A stretch of 64,000 nt of DNA from Trissonchulus latispiculum. Its lineage: Eukaryota; Nematoda; Enoplea; Enoplida; Ironidae. The stretch's first letter is position 1; each line of letters opens with the position of its first letter. The position numbers were made by a program, and so were the translations under genes. The notes under the pieces are model-generated. The model made no database searches and was not told the origin of the DNA. It saw only the letters and a list, made by a program, of their open reading frames with translations. The stretch lies in assembly GCA_030248195.1 (NCBI GenBank), contig JASAND010030931.1:16444-80443 (forward strand), given 5' to 3'. Below, piece after piece: positions 24,501 to 32,989 of the stretch.

Positions 24501-24787
24501 TGAAAGTAATATAGGACACACAGAAATGCATACTTTATGTGAATCGTCATCACATTGTAGCAGTTTTAACACTGATCATTTCAGGTGCAACAAAAGTCCA
24601 GCGGGGACTAGTTCATACGGACGAAGATGGAAGCAAATTTTATGATCCTCAAGATGCCTATCAATTCCCCAATTGTGTGAATAAAATTCTACAGAGAACG
24701 AAACTGTCAAACTATATACCAATTTTACCTTCCTCAGAAAAAATGAAAGTTGCTCCAGTGCAAAACTCCAGAACCACTGTTTGCTGA
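3474..24787 (+). CDS. SLC23-type nucleobase/ascorbate transporter, copy A (11 coding exons)
   Basis: Joining 3474-3578, 11321-11478, 11803-11894, 12804-12853, 13088-13266, 13446-13566, 13742-13889, 16075-16325, 17208-17478, 17860-17955 and 24585-24787 gives one open frame of 557 residues. The product should be a multi-pass plasma-membrane carrier of the NAT/SLC23 family; Na-coupled ascorbate or nucleobase uptake is known for relatives. Visible family marks are YYGVEERPPW near the N terminus, ESVGDYHACAR at about residues 310-320, ENIGVIGITK at about 359-368 (fits the NAT signature [QEP]NxGxxxxT[RKG]), LPDPLVGA, and FILDNTVPG before the cytoplasmic tail. The usual QH pair of segment 1 is QQ here (residues 35-36). 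Ten introns split it. All are GT-AG except intron 4, read as GC-AG. The length is slightly below vertebrate SLC23 proteins. Substrate cannot be decided from sequence. The paralogue lies downstream at 47490. Confidence 0.93.
5301..5350. promoter_or_regulatory. Six-unit heat-shock element with adjacent TATA-like box
   Basis: Positions 5304-5333 read as six contiguous alternating pentamers, nTTCn and nGAAn, the binding pattern of trimeric heat-shock factor. The surrounding 36 bases (5301-5336) are a perfect palindrome. TAAAATAAAA follows at 5343-5352, like a TATA box on the plus strand. No gene is recognised downstream, so it may be the promoter of a mobile element inserted in intron 1. Confidence 0.7.
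5948..6988. other. Three short hairpins, two sharing the loop TGTGCGAT
   Basis: Hairpins lie at 5948-5965 (stem CCTCC/GGAGG), 6839-6855 (stem CCTCA/TGAGG) and 6971-6988 (stem CCCCT/AGGGG). The first and third have the identical 8-base loop TGTGCGAT while their stems differ by compensating changes. All are preceded by an AAAC tract. Confidence 0.5.
9986..11150. mobile_element. Near-complete palindromic foldback miniature element, TA-flanked
   Basis: The two halves (9986-10565 and about 10570-11150) are inverted copies of each other. Ends read GTACGACCAAAAAATGTGTG and its complement, each bordered by TA, as expected for Tc1/mariner-like or related elements. Inside are many CCGGAATTCC-type units. 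No transposase ORF is present, so it is non-autonomous. A truncated diverged relative lies at about 32990-33545. It sits in intron 1 of copy A, about 170 bases before exon 2. Confidence 0.85.
11321..11478 (+). CDS. Copy A exon 2
   Basis: The acceptor is TTTAG|CAAG and the donor AG|GTACAA; length is 158, phase 0 in and 2 out. It encodes QVMVCVGSVISLPILISG and then ISTILQSTFGV, corresponding to membrane segments 1-2 of SLC23 carriers. The first residue Q occupies the place of the family histidine in the QH pair. Confidence 0.93.
11558..11587 (+). repeat. 30-bp motif (TGTCATACTC...GTACTCTTA), copy in intron 2
   Basis: This is a single copy of a 30-base sequence that occurs seven times in the window and forms the inverted termini of the element at 38061-38630. 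It lies 79 bases after exon 2 of copy A. No matching inverted partner is seen nearby, so it is a solitary terminus. Confidence 0.7.
11803..11894 (+). CDS. Copy A exon 3
   Basis: The acceptor is TTTTAG|A and the donor G|GTGCGT; length is 92. It encodes RLPLLQGPSYAFIPPILVL and NLPENRCPPES, matching the segment 3 region where the family has a conserved RLPL. It is preceded by an ordinary GT-AG intron and followed by one. Confidence 0.93.
12804..12853 (+). CDS. Copy A exon 4 (followed by a GC donor)
   Basis: It is 50 bases long and encodes VYNQTLSDQLWQPRFRL. The reading frame into exon 5 is kept only if the intron begins at GCGAGT after the TTG codon, giving WQPRFRL-IQGGI as in SLC23 proteins. 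No GT donor gives a continuous conserved protein here. Copy B has the same arrangement. Confidence 0.88.
13088..13266 (+). CDS. Copy A exon 5
   Basis: The acceptor is TTTCAG|ATC and the donor GT|GTAAGC; length is 179. It encodes IQGGILTASLVQMVIGLTGA, then GLITKFIGPLTIAP and the loop to SEHWVS, corresponding to hydrophobic segments 4-5 of the carrier. Confidence 0.93.
13446..13566 (+). CDS. Copy A exon 6
   Basis: Length is 121, phase 2 in and 0 out. It encodes a hydrophobic segment (FLLILFALYLNPVQFPF) and a loop ending KWVPIFAMFP. The exon and its flanking intron align with 51229-51349 in copy B. Confidence 0.92.
13618..13647 (+). repeat. 30-bp motif, copy in intron 6 of gene copy A
   Basis: It is identical to the copy at 51407-51436 in the same intron of gene copy B and lies 52 bases after exon 6. 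The surrounding intron aligns between the paralogues but has diverged more than the motif. Confidence 0.8.
13742..13889 (+). CDS. Copy A exon 7
   Basis: The acceptor is TTTCTAG|TAC and the donor G|GTGGGG; length is 148. It encodes YIMAIATTWILCLVLTESK and a loop ending WIRFPYPG, which matches the WIRIPYP region before segment 8 in SLC23 proteins. Confidence 0.93.
13975..15905. mobile_element. Inverted dimer of a TTAA-flanked miniature element
   Basis: Outer ends read TTAGGTGGTGATTTCTTTTG and, at the right, CAAAAGGAATCACCACCTTAA. Two inverted units of about 950-990 bases meet at 14900-14935 in a perfect CCACCTTGGTGG junction. Each unit has the same two kinds of end, one continuing GGGCACATATTGTTG and one GGAGACATCAACTTTG. 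Related single copies at 18037 and 25560 are flanked by TTAA, suggesting piggyBac- or Kolobok-type mobilisation. No transposase gene is seen. Confidence 0.85.
16075..16325 (+). CDS. Copy A exon 8 (core signature exon)
   Basis: Length is 251. It encodes GQFGMPFVSAAIFIGM, then VIESVGDYHACARV, INR-type HAVNRGIFIEGLCC, and ends ENIGVIGITK|. These are segments 8-10, which in characterised NAT carriers form much of the substrate site. The signature motif position has glutamate (ENxG), where vertebrate ascorbate carriers have proline. Confidence 0.95.
16326..17207. other. Copy A intron 8, no gene
   Basis: It contains no recognised gene. A strong hairpin, CCTGCTGCG-loop-CGCAGCAGG, lies at about 16909-16932. 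A second copy with similar flanks occurs at about 46660-46683 inside a hAT element, so it may mark a dispersed repeat. Confidence 0.5.
17208..17478 (+). CDS. Copy A exon 9
   Basis: Length is 271. It encodes VASRITMQLAGVVLILLGVF, then ATLPDPLVGATLL and VGISSVQLIDLKLSRNMAIL, segments 10-12 of SLC23. Conserved LPDPLVG and the SRN element are intact. Confidence 0.95.
17860..17955 (+). CDS. Copy A exon 10
   Basis: Length is 96. It encodes GITQLDQIIAIFFGTKMIVG and FILDNTVPG, the last membrane segments; FILDNTVPG is highly conserved in animal SLC23 proteins. It is followed by a 6.6-kb intron loaded with mobile DNA. Confidence 0.95.
18037..18524. mobile_element. TTAA-flanked miniature element, deleted copy
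   Basis: TTAA direct repeats (18037-18040 and 18521-18524) border the inverted ends GGTGGTGATTCC and GGAATCACCACC. At about 490 bases it is half the unit length seen at 13975, so it is internally deleted. Confidence 0.85.
18785..18955. repeat. Minisatellite of about 16 bases, left arm
   Basis: Repeats of the type ACTGCACAACAAACAC run across the outer part of the left arm. The inverted counterpart (TTGTTGTACAGTGTGT type) is at 23110-23350 in the right arm. Cysteine/valine-rich ORFs over it are repeat artefacts. Confidence 0.7.
19388..19843 (-). pseudogene. C2H2 zinc-finger element protein, left-arm copy
   Basis: The 151-residue frame starts MHTSDYCGETFSRSFNMRRH, a C2H2-like finger (C-x-x-x spacing is degenerate at the first pair), then an acidic linker (DEEESKSEG) and a helical charged region WEELVARAEEKFQARARI to DLLKDPVDKQ. 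The end then shifts into a basic tail that differs from the right-arm copy, so the C terminus is probably frameshifted. A zinc finger followed by an acidic linker and this kind of helix is a layout I recall in uncharacterised invertebrate mobile-element proteins. Function is unknown; DNA binding is a guess from the finger. Confidence 0.6.
19930..20215. repeat. Minisatellite GAGCAAAGAAGGAGCAAGCTC, left arm
   Basis: Roughly 20-35-base units of the AGGAGCAAGCTC type are arranged in tandem near the inner part of the left arm. Inverted counterparts lie at about 20695-20840 and 21020-21270. Leucine/serine-rich ORFs here are artefacts. Confidence 0.8.
20392..20826. other. Spacer of the inverted-repeat element
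   Basis: About 435 bases lie between the arms. Positions 20650-20826 are a direct partial duplicate of the right-arm inner sequence (about 20985-21260). No gene is seen in the remainder. Confidence 0.6.
21379..21870 (+). pseudogene. C2H2 zinc-finger element protein, right-arm copy (frameshifted)
   Basis: It begins with the same MHTSDYCGETFSRSFNMRRH as the left-arm gene but meets a stop after TDEEM near 21558. Comparison with the left arm shows a deletion of about 22 bases there. The rest continues in another frame (21598-21870) as SEYQQDGLSIDQAKFEVYNE and ends with ALKRAIEKNAAIDD. The two arms therefore carry differently damaged copies of one gene. Confidence 0.65.
22020..22105. repeat. Short tandem repeat GCTCGGAGCACAACGAAGTAT
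   Basis: Four to five imperfect units of about 21 bases of the type TGCTCGGAGCACAACGAA occur here, with the inverted counterpart near 19160-19215 in the left arm. Confidence 0.6.
22505..23035 (+). pseudogene. Small element protein, possible Maelstrom/DnaQ-like fold, one in-frame stop
   Basis: The ORF starts MKSFGFATMTCGGIHNMGEV and runs to WMHHATL, where TAG (22850-22852) interrupts it. The same frame then continues to a stop at 23033-23035, about 176 residues in all. After the stop come NIYDAEMDVEYPP, then CCPIHSA and HCSEHKAAQLIREFL. An early VPMEITVVGRF strand, the acidic DAE, and the C-x-x-H then C pattern recall the Maelstrom-type RNase-H-fold domain with its E-C-H-C zinc-binding set. 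This match is by eye only and is weak. It could equally be an unrelated transposon-specific protein. It is absent from the left arm. Confidence 0.45.
23110..23350. repeat. Minisatellite TTGTTGTACAGTGTGT, right arm
   Basis: More than ten imperfect 16-base units occur at the outer part of the right arm, mirroring 18785-18955. They translate to cysteine-rich nonsense in all frames. Confidence 0.75.
23590..23810. repeat. Minisatellite GGGGTCCACANACC, outside the right arm
   Basis: Repeats of about 33 bases with GGGGTCCACA and CCCAANAACCCC lie just beyond the right arm. The following TTTTTATGACCCTATA is the complement of a sequence just outside the left arm (AGGGTCATAAAATGGGG near 18597), so the inverted structure may extend past this insertion. 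Confidence 0.6.
24029..24145 (+). repeat. tRNA-derived SINE with T5 hairpin
   Basis: GCCTGGTGGCTCAACAGGTA (box A) and GGGTTCGATCCC (box B) sit at tRNA spacing. They are followed by CCCGAATTTTTCGGG, a hairpin with a T5 loop usable as a Pol III terminator. The acceptor stem is imperfect. Confidence 0.6.
24405..24455 (+). repeat. Short interspersed repeat, copy 2 of 3
   Basis: CCGAAACAGGAGAGAGCTAA followed by GGGCGCTGTGAGCG matches the copies near 310 and 58995. It lies in the last intron of copy A. Confidence 0.5.
24585..24787 (+). CDS. Copy A exon 11 (terminal)
   Basis: The acceptor is TTTCAG|GTGCA; the exon ends at TGA. It encodes ATKVQRGLVHTDEDGSKFYD and a short hydrophilic tail ending TTVC. 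It has exactly the length of copy B exon 11 (203 bases). No AATAAA is seen close downstream, so the 3' end of the transcript is undefined. Confidence 0.93.
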
Positions 24788-25491
24788 CATATATAAATCT
24801 TTGTTACCACATTTTAAAGCTGGTATAATTATTTTTGTAATCTTTTAATGAAAACATCAAAACTTAACTGGTTGTACACATGAACATACTTGAATATTTC
24901 AATGTACATAACTATGTCAATTATTTCCTACAGAGATATAGAGCATATTATATACACAAGCATACACAAAATGAAGCATAACGTAGTGCATGGTTCAAGA
25001 AGCAATTGCGCGAAGTGAAAACACATACATTGTTTTAAACCCTCTACAATACTAACTACAAGACAGTTACGTAATTCCGACAATATTATGAAAGTTGCCA
25101 ATAGACCTATTAATGGTACAATTACAACAACCAATGGCTCAATTAGCAGACCGTGCACGAATACAAAAATCGTAACATGCTCATAAATGAAGCGAACTAA
25201 AAGTCTGACCAAAAAATCTATGCTTTAGAAAAAATCTAGCAGAATCCAGCTAGAAAAAATCTAGCCAAAAGATTTAAAAATGAAAGTTGTACACCACTAG
25301 CAGCTGACGAGGTTGGAACCCTGCCTCCTGCTTAACGCACAGACGCTTTAACCAACTGAGCCACAGGTGCTTCAGTAGAAACAGCGGACCGAATACCGAA
25401 TACGAACCCAAAGTGTAACAACTTTTAGCTGACTAGTCTGAAAACAAAAAATCAAGGAACCGAACTGTGAGCGTTTGTGCTGAGTCCACGT
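24788..25491. other. Downstream of copy A, no gene; degenerate tRNA-like repeat near 25302-25370
   Basis: On the minus strand, 25302-25370 reads as a tRNA-like head with box A GTGGCTCAGTTGG and a weak box B. It resembles the Asn-like unit at 52110. Nothing else is recognised. Confidence 0.5.
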
Positions 25492-25529
25492 GTCAAAAAA
25501 CTGTTGACTTATAACTGTGTTAATTTATA
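25492..25529 (+). repeat. 5' LTR, first piece
   Basis: The piece starts TGTCAAAAAACTGTTGA and ends GTGTTAATTTATA, aligning to 41438-41476 of the 3' LTR. It is interrupted after the TA at 25528-25529. Confidence 0.75.
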
Positions 25530-25559
25530 CCATATTCTCGCGCTTAAGGGAACACCCGC

Positions 25560-27823
25560 TTAAGGTGGTGATTCCCTTTGGTCACATAAAGTTTGCACCA
25601 TTATTACGAGTTCATTACTTGGAGTTAAGAAGCCAGTTTTATACCATAATGTAGCTTGACATTTTCTCTTTTTAATGCATGCCACGAAACTAATGTTGCC
25701 TTTCTAAAATATTTTTAACATATTTTAGAAGAAGTATAATCTTCCAGAATTTTTGCAGACTCAAGTAAATTTTTTCGCGAGACATCGGTTATATCATGCG
25801 ATACCTCCATCAAATAGCTGGGGACGATTTTTTATTTATTGTGAAAGCGCTCTTCGTTATAGAGAAATAAGCTGAAATGTGTGCATTACCTGTATTTTGC
25901 CTACTTTTTCCAAATTTGTCAAGCGATTACTTTAGCTAGAAATAGGGTTGTGCCGTTAAGAAATTTCTCGGGCCGGGCTCGGGCTCGGGCCATCCAACCT
26001 CCTCGGGCCGGGCTTCGGGCCGGGCTGGCCCGGCCCGAGCCCGGCCCGGAGCCCGAGGCCCGCTTCACCGCCCGAGCCCGTAGCCCGATTCACGGCCCGA
26101 GCGGCCCGAGGAGCCCGAGCGGCCCGAAGAGCCCGAACGGCCCGAGTGCGGCTCGAGCGGGCCCGAGGGTAGCCCGAGCAGCCCAAGTGACCCAAATATA
26201 GCCCGACCGCTGCGGAGAGGCCCAAAATGGCTCAAACAGCATCCAGTTTGCCGAGTATATAGTTTTATTAGTATTACACATCGGTAAACCCAAAATGAAC
26301 TTTCATGGTTCGATTAGCTGTAACTTCAAGTGCAACATTAGCTATTGTTTGAAGCTTTTCATTTATTAATTTTCAGATAATGGTTTGAGCACTAATTTGT
26401 AACCACACACTAGAGCTATAAAGCTTATGTATTTTATAGATTGTAAAGTTTTTGGTTATTGAATCATCCAAAAAGGATAAAGATAAATCACTCACACAGC
26501 TTATACTTAGCAGATTTAAACACACAATTGACCACTGACTAAAACGTGGGAAGTTGGCGAAGCTTTACTGTTAGCTTCCTTGTACCAAACCAGGGTTTGT
26601 CTGCCGCCGTAGCAGAGTAACTAAAATAGTTCCTTCTGAATGTTTGTTGTTTGTTTGAAGACAATTTGCCGCCAACTAATCCATAACTTTTTGCATATGG
26701 AGAAAACCTGTATAAAGTTTGGCATTTCGCAACCTGCTTGCTAATAGCATTTGGATAGTAGAATTATGTTTTAATATTATATTTAAATTTAATATTAATA
26801 TTTATTTAAGCTTGTCTGTATACATTTTGCTTCAAATGTATCGCTTCTGACATGTATGTATGTATGTGTGTATAAGCGCCGAAGAAGACAACAGTGTGTG
26901 AACAAAGGAAGCCACAAGTCACAACGAAAAAATCAATATTTTTCACCAATGACAAACTACTCAAATAGCCCGGAAAGCCCGAGAGGCCCGAGCGGCCCGA
27001 GTGGCCCGAGCGGCCCAAATGGCCCGAGCGGCCCGAACGGCCCGAGTGGCCCGAACGGCCCGAGTCGGGCCGGGCTCAACTGAGAACTCGGGCCGGGGGC
27101 GGGGCGGGCGGTCCCTTTATAAACTGGGGCCGGGCCGGTTTGGGGCCGGCCGGAGCCCGCGCCCGAGCCCGGCCCGAGCCCGAAGCCCGCTTCACGGCCC
27201 TGGCACAACCCTAGCTAGAAAGCAGCAATCGGGGCAACTAAAAAATCGTCCCTGGGTATATTTGTGCAGAACACATTTGTTCAGTAGCAACACTCCAGCT
27301 TGCATTGTGAATGCTCCACAATCTTTGGAAAAAATTGGTCGTGTTGCAAAAACTACATTTTTTATGATAGCAGCCTATAGGATAGCAGTTGGAAGACGAT
27401 CATGCGTCGGATAATTTGTCCCTGAGAGACCTTCAGATCGACACCCTTAGTTTGATTTTACGGCTTGTGTAGTTCAAGAAATGTTGGATTATTTGATTTC
27501 TGCAAAAGTGACAAGTTTTCGACCCGAAAACAAGAAACTCGGCTATATCTCACGGTAGACAAAAGCTAGAAACTTGCTTTAAAAAGCAAAAACGTGAAGC
27601 TCAATGAGATCTTTCGAATGAATATAGTCGTAACTGTATAGCAGCTGCCAAACGGTCGGGAATCGGGAAAAACAAATCTGACCGGAAATCTCGAATTATT
27701 TAATCGGGATTGCGCAGAGGGTGTTAGAACGCTAAAAGAACTTATTCGGTAAGTTTCATCAAATTTAATCTTGATGTACGCCACCAAATAACAATATGTG
27801 CCCAAAAGGAATCACCACCTTAA
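25560..27823. mobile_element. TTAA-flanked miniature element carrying a hAT insertion
   Basis: TTAA (25560-25563 and 27820-27823) borders GGTGGTGATTCC ends. Removing the hAT element leaves about 985 bases, the same unit length as each half of the dimer at 13975-15905. Its sequence aligns with that dimer, for example TTTAGCTAGAAAGCAGCAATCG around the hAT site. Confidence 0.88.
25943..27213. mobile_element. hAT element with CCCGAG-type arrays
   Basis: Ends TAGGGTTGTGCC and GGCACAACCCTA are flanked by a perfect 8-base duplication GCTAGAAA (25935-25942, 27214-27221). The unoccupied site is visible in the related copy near 15293. Next to each end lies a GC-rich array of CGGCCCGAG/CTCGGGCCG units (25968-26215 and 26967-27205). 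The AT-rich centre has no transposase ORF. Confidence 0.92.
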
Positions 27824-27837
27824 GAGGACATGTTCTC

Positions 27838-27916
27838 TTAAGGTGGTGATTCCCTTTGGTCACATAAAGTTTGCACCATTATTGCTCATTCATTACTTGG
27901 AGTTAAGAACCCATTT
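27838..27916. mobile_element. Truncated end of a TTAA miniature element
   Basis: TTAA then GGTGGTGATTCCCTTTGGTC and about 60 further bases match the left part of the element at 25560, then homology stops near 27916. Only 14 bases separate it from the complete element. Confidence 0.75.
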
Positions 27917-29787
27917 AATTAAACCCAGTTAATCACTAAGGTTTCCCTCGTCGTCTGCGTCGCCGTAGACAAACTGAATAGGCTCCAGACTGATCTATTT
28001 CTCCCGACATCGTCGACTCAGCGGCTTCCTATCCAATCTAGTATCAACTACAACGACTTAAGCTCTGATCCTAATTAACTATTTACTATGTCAAGTTACC
28101 TTAATGTCAGACAGCACAAACACACAAGATCAAGTACACTACAAATCTATTGCAAGAACTGATACGACAGGAATCCGTTCACCGCTTAGCCACTAAACCC
28201 AAAGCTATGATCAGTCACAGGTCCCTACTCCGAATCTTAGCAGAAGAACTAGAGCTGAAACTTAAGAAAATTTTGGTTAGATTAGTATTTTAACCTAGTG
28301 GTTGACACACGTGCACTAACACACGCACTCACACAAACAGTACTCGTTTCTCAGATTGCGAAGTGATTCGCCGTCACACAATGATTTGGTTTCCGGGGTC
28401 GAGGGGGGGGAGTTCCCTATATGCTGCCTATATGTACCTGAAAAGTGTGCACAAGTCCACCCGTTCCCGGTCACGAATAGTTACCAGCAATACGCACCAG
28501 CAGAAAACCAGTAACTATTCTATCCTCTGCTAAGAGGACGACCTGCGAACTTTGTAAACTTTGCTTAAACTTTAAAGCGAGAGAATTTGAGCAGACTTGG
28601 TAGAGCAAACAAAAACAGAGCAGAACAAAGAACAGATAATTTTTGACAGAAAGATTACAAACATTTTTCAAAACAGAGTAAACTGTTGAGAGTTAACGAT
28701 TTTGGCAAGGATCTTCGAATTCTTTAATAGAACCAACTTAACATCCACCCCAGACCCCAATCCCAGATATGACAGTCCTAAAGTTCTCGATGTGTGTCCC
28801 AAAGCCAGAGAACGACTCTCAGCAAAGATTCTAAGACTCAGAGAAGGCTCAGCAAATTGACGTTTGGCAACTGAATTCCGAGAGATAAGGACAGACCAGC
28901 ACAGGCGATGCGGTCAGCGACAGAAGCGAAGGTCCAGGAGTGATCCGGAACGGCGTCACTCACACATGGCAAATCAAGCAGAAACCAAAGACCACGGCAC
29001 AGGCTGATATCCGGGCAAGAACCGAGAGAGCAGGGCCGAGGATCCACAGGATCAGGACGCCTGGCGCGGAGAGACAGAACAGCGAGGAGGAGAGCAGAGC
29101 TGGACAGGTCCAAGAAGAGACCTGCGCTAGAACTGAATCAAATGGGTTAAAACCTTGTCGGTTTTAACCCTGGTTCAGCGATATTAACTGGATTTCATCC
29201 AGGACAGAGGGAAAGTTCGCTACTTTTGATTCGAAAGTACTAGACTTAACCTGGATCAAAGGTTTGGAACAGAACTAGCGAGAACTTGTGAGTTTCGAAA
29301 CTGTAACTGGACGAATAAATTTTTCTTTTAGGCATTCCCTCGAAAGTAAAAGAAACGATTAGTTGATAATTTTGTCTTTAAAACAGGAAAACGAGTAGAG
29401 GGGATTTCCGCTGGAAATCCCCCACCAATGACGTATCCTAGACTTCCTTCCCAGGAAATCTAGGGAAACCCAGCTAATATCTGCCGATATTAGCATACAA
29501 GCATGAAAGCAACGCTAAAATTGTCAATCAATAGTCTAGGGCGGCGAGAGCCCGATTTCAACAATAACTTTCGAATAGGGGACTCAAGGTCCAATTAGGT
29601 CGTCATTTTTTGACTCGCACTTACATAAATTTAAGAAAATCCTAAAGGGGAGTTGGGTCCGCTAGTCCTAAAGGGCTAATTTATGAAAACAGGCTTCTGA
29701 AGCCCAACCCGTTTTATGCCAACCTTCCCCCCAGGAGTGCACGTGTGTACACCTGGCACTCCCACTAAATCAGCCAACTCCAAAATC
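27917..29787. other. No gene recognised; part related to intron 1 of copy A
   Basis: Only short ORFs are present. Around 29128-29155, GAATCAAATGGGTTAAAACC matches the complement of 8525-8550 with weaker similarity around it, so this part belongs to a dispersed repeat also present in copy A intron 1. Confidence 0.4.
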
Positions 29788-29975
29788 GATTGAGCCAAAC
29801 TTGTTAGGTCGTCCTGTGATTGAGCCAAGCATAATTAGGATTGAGCCGCCCTCTGTTAATTAGAAAAAGACGTTTTATTATGGGAGTGCTAAATGTCACT
29901 TATCACTCCCATGATTGAGCCATGCTTCGAAAATTTGTGCAAAAGTTCTACATAGTGACTATTGATTGAGCCACC
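29788..29975. repeat. Five direct GATTGAGCC repeats
   Basis: GATTGAGCC(A/G) occurs five times at about 29789, 29818, 29839, 29912 and 29964 with variable spacing. No coding sense is apparent; it could be a protein-binding array of the surrounding element. Confidence 0.5.
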
Positions 29976-31149
29976 AATTCATTTGCCGTTGCTTTCTTCC
30001 CTACACTAATAATTTAACTCCGAATATTCAAAATTACAGTTCGCTGATTACCGATGAATGTAAGAAAAAGCTAGCTAACAAAAGGCTTAATAACTGTCAG
30101 CTCAAATTCTATCTAAACTACTTTCTAATTTTTGGATTCGGAAATCGGATCGAATTTGAGATGGGAGGCACTGCGACTACATTGCATCAGATCGACTATC
30201 GAGCAGCTATTTATTAAGCTGGAAATGTTGTGATTCCGATTAGAGCCCCCTTTTGCATTAACGTGGTTTGTTTTGTCGCTAATAAGTTATTCGGCGAATA
30301 AAATGGTAGTTGCGGTGCGGACCGGTCGGTCATAGGTGTAACGGAGATGTGTGGTGGGGGTGGTCTGTAGTTCTACCAGGGGGGGCTCCCCCAGAATTTT
30401 CCGTCTCATTCACCCCCTCCCCCCGAGAATTTTTAACTTATCCTCCCCCGACTATTGGCTACCCCTTGGCGCCAAAGAGCTGAAAATGGCCATTTTCTGA
30501 AAAATTTTTCTACATTTTAGCTTAAAATCGCTTTAAAACGCATGAAACCCTTGAACGATAAAAACAAGACTTGTTGTCTCCAAAAAGCGTTAAAATACAG
30601 AAATTTTTGCGTTTTTAGACCACTTTTGGATGAGCTGAGCTGAGGTCCCAAGTTGGGGGGATGTCTAAAATCGCATTTTCAGCCGTTTCTAATGCCAGAA
30701 AACATCCTAATATGTAGTAATTTCAACGTTAGACAGTGGTTTTAAACTCGAAAACCAGCCCGCCAACATGTTTCCAAGTCCAAAATAAGGTCAATATTGA
30801 ATCAGAAAGTCCAATGTCCAAGTCCAATATATATATACAATTAAAACGTGTATACATTTCTTGCAATAATAAGCACTTTAAACCAAAACTTTGGATTTTT
30901 TGAAAATGTTTTAACATTGGCCCCAAAAATCATACATCTTGGCTCAAACTAAATGTGTTCTAAATTGGCCAAAAATTAGGAATTTTAAACTTTGAATAAA
31001 TCTTCAAAACATTTCCACAGTTTGGCTTAAACTGATTTTATTGCGAGGCTCATTTTTCAACTCTCATGGAGGTCTTTCTGATTGAATATTCTTGTCATTA
31101 GAAACGGCTGAAATTGCGATTTTTGGCATTAAAAATGGAAAACAGTTTG

Positions 31150-31335
31150 GGGTGCTGTAAAAGGAGGGTCTTCCAAATCTTTTGGGGGTGGGTGACCCCC
31201 ACCTAAATTTTCCTTTACCCCCTTGATCGCCCCTACATCCGTGGTTTTTCTTTTGTGCGGGGGGGGGGGGGGGGGCGCCCCCCCCCCACTTGACCCCTTC
31301 CCTCCACTTTTGTGGGCTCCCTCCACTCACTATAA
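31150..31335. repeat. G/C homopolymer-rich stretch
   Basis: An uninterrupted G run of about 17 is followed by a C run (31258-31288), with flanking GGGGGTGGGTGACCCCC. The proline/glycine-rich ORFs here are composition artefacts. Similar runs occur at 34812-34826, 35470-35490 and 36297-36326. Confidence 0.7.
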
Positions 31336-32989
31336 GGTGTCCAGAAAATGGCAAATTTCAAAGATTTTTGGTCAAAATTTTTAAAAATTTTCCGGCTTCC
31401 CGGAATTTTTTGGTAAAAAATCGTCAATTTTGATAATAAAGCTTGACTTTTGAGTACTTTCGAGCTTAGTTGTAGCAGTATATGTAGAAAATACGTAAGT
31501 TTTACGTTATTTTTAGCATTTTTAGCCCATTTTATATCCCCCACTTTTGGTCTTCCCACCACTTTCTCCCCACTTTTTTTGGCCTAGAGAAAACCCAGAC
31601 ACCTATGTATATATGTTTGCTAAATCGTGTTTCTTTCACTAATTTCGCAATTATGCGTACAACTGGCGATTTTTCGAGGAAACTGCGGTTTACACTCTGG
31701 AAAAGGATTGGGTTTTCTTGATTTCAATCCTTTTCCAGACCAGAACTCAGTTCCTTAGTTCCAATCGGATTTGAACTATATATACGTATATACATAAGAA
31801 GCTGTACACGCCTTGCATATATAATGGAATTGCGGCTCATCGAATTATTTCATTGGGTAAGTGTTTTGTTTAGATGTTTATGGAATTTGCATATACGTAT
31901 ATGTTGGGTACTGGTACTACAGTGATTAGTCTTATTCAGGGGGATGCATTTTCGTGGTGGATCTGGGGTGAACCAGTGTTTTTTGCTCAAAAACGCGTGT
32001 AATTATATACACATTTTTTCTGAAAAATAGCAAAAAAATTTTGGAGAGGAGTGCAAGTACCGTAATACAGATAAACGTCCGTCGGCCAAAAACACTGGGG
32101 TGGACACGCTCCGACTATTTCGGATGTATCTACTATTATGCAACGACCCCTATAATATGTGTGAAAAGTGGCTGGAGACACTAAAAGAAGCTGCGCAAAA
32201 TCCTGCGCAGATTTATTGCCAAAATTGTAGAGACATCGAGTTTAGTATGTCTGGGAAGTTTCAGCCCCGACACTTACCGTTAAAAAAGTTGTGCCCGGAC
32301 CGGTTATGGCGGCGATGATTTTCCGGTTTCTCCTATTTGATGGTGGTATTATGCATAATGTTCACCGCTTTCGCGTGAACTGCAGCGGCGGGCCAACCTA
32401 AAGGGCTATAGGGTATAGCAGTATCCTCTAAAAAATTTGAGAATCGCAACTTTTTTTACAATTTCTAATGCAGCATGCAACCGTTTGCTGCCGTTTCTAC
32501 GGCCAGATTAGGTCATGTTATGGGTTCAGGTGCCTTGACATAAAGAGAATCTGATATACGTATACTTCCACTGTATAAGCAAGTTTTAGCAGACAGCAAA
32601 GTGCACTTAGTATTAGCATGGCCGAAATAAATAGCAATAAATAGCTTCATTAGCTGTTAGGCGCTAATAGGGGCAAACTGTGGCTCAACTTCAAGGATTT
32701 TGTTTTTCTGGTTTGTGTGCTAGCTCACTTTTTGTTGAAAAATAACCTTTTTATTTTTAGGCGTTAAAAGCTAGCTAAGCGCAGTAAACATGGGGTCAAA
32801 ATTTTTTTGTCTCCGATTTAGCAGAAAATGAGCTTATAGGGGTTATTTGACCTGCTGAATCCGAATATGAAATCCGTTTTTCGACATGACGCTTTCTTCA
32901 TTCAGTATTCGCTTACAACTGTCTTAGAGCTTTTTGGAGCAATCTCCATCCATCGTTCGAGAAAGCAATAAGCATTAGCTGGAACTGAA

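Noticed and set aside
24539..24584. Extension of exon 11 upstream into an open frame
   Set aside because: The open frame runs through the intron; homology with copy B begins exactly at the CAG|GTGCA acceptor.
25881..27414. Proline/glycine-rich collagen-like ORFs (GPSGPSGPNGP)
   Set aside because: They come from the CGGCCCGAG array of a hAT element and occur on both strands.
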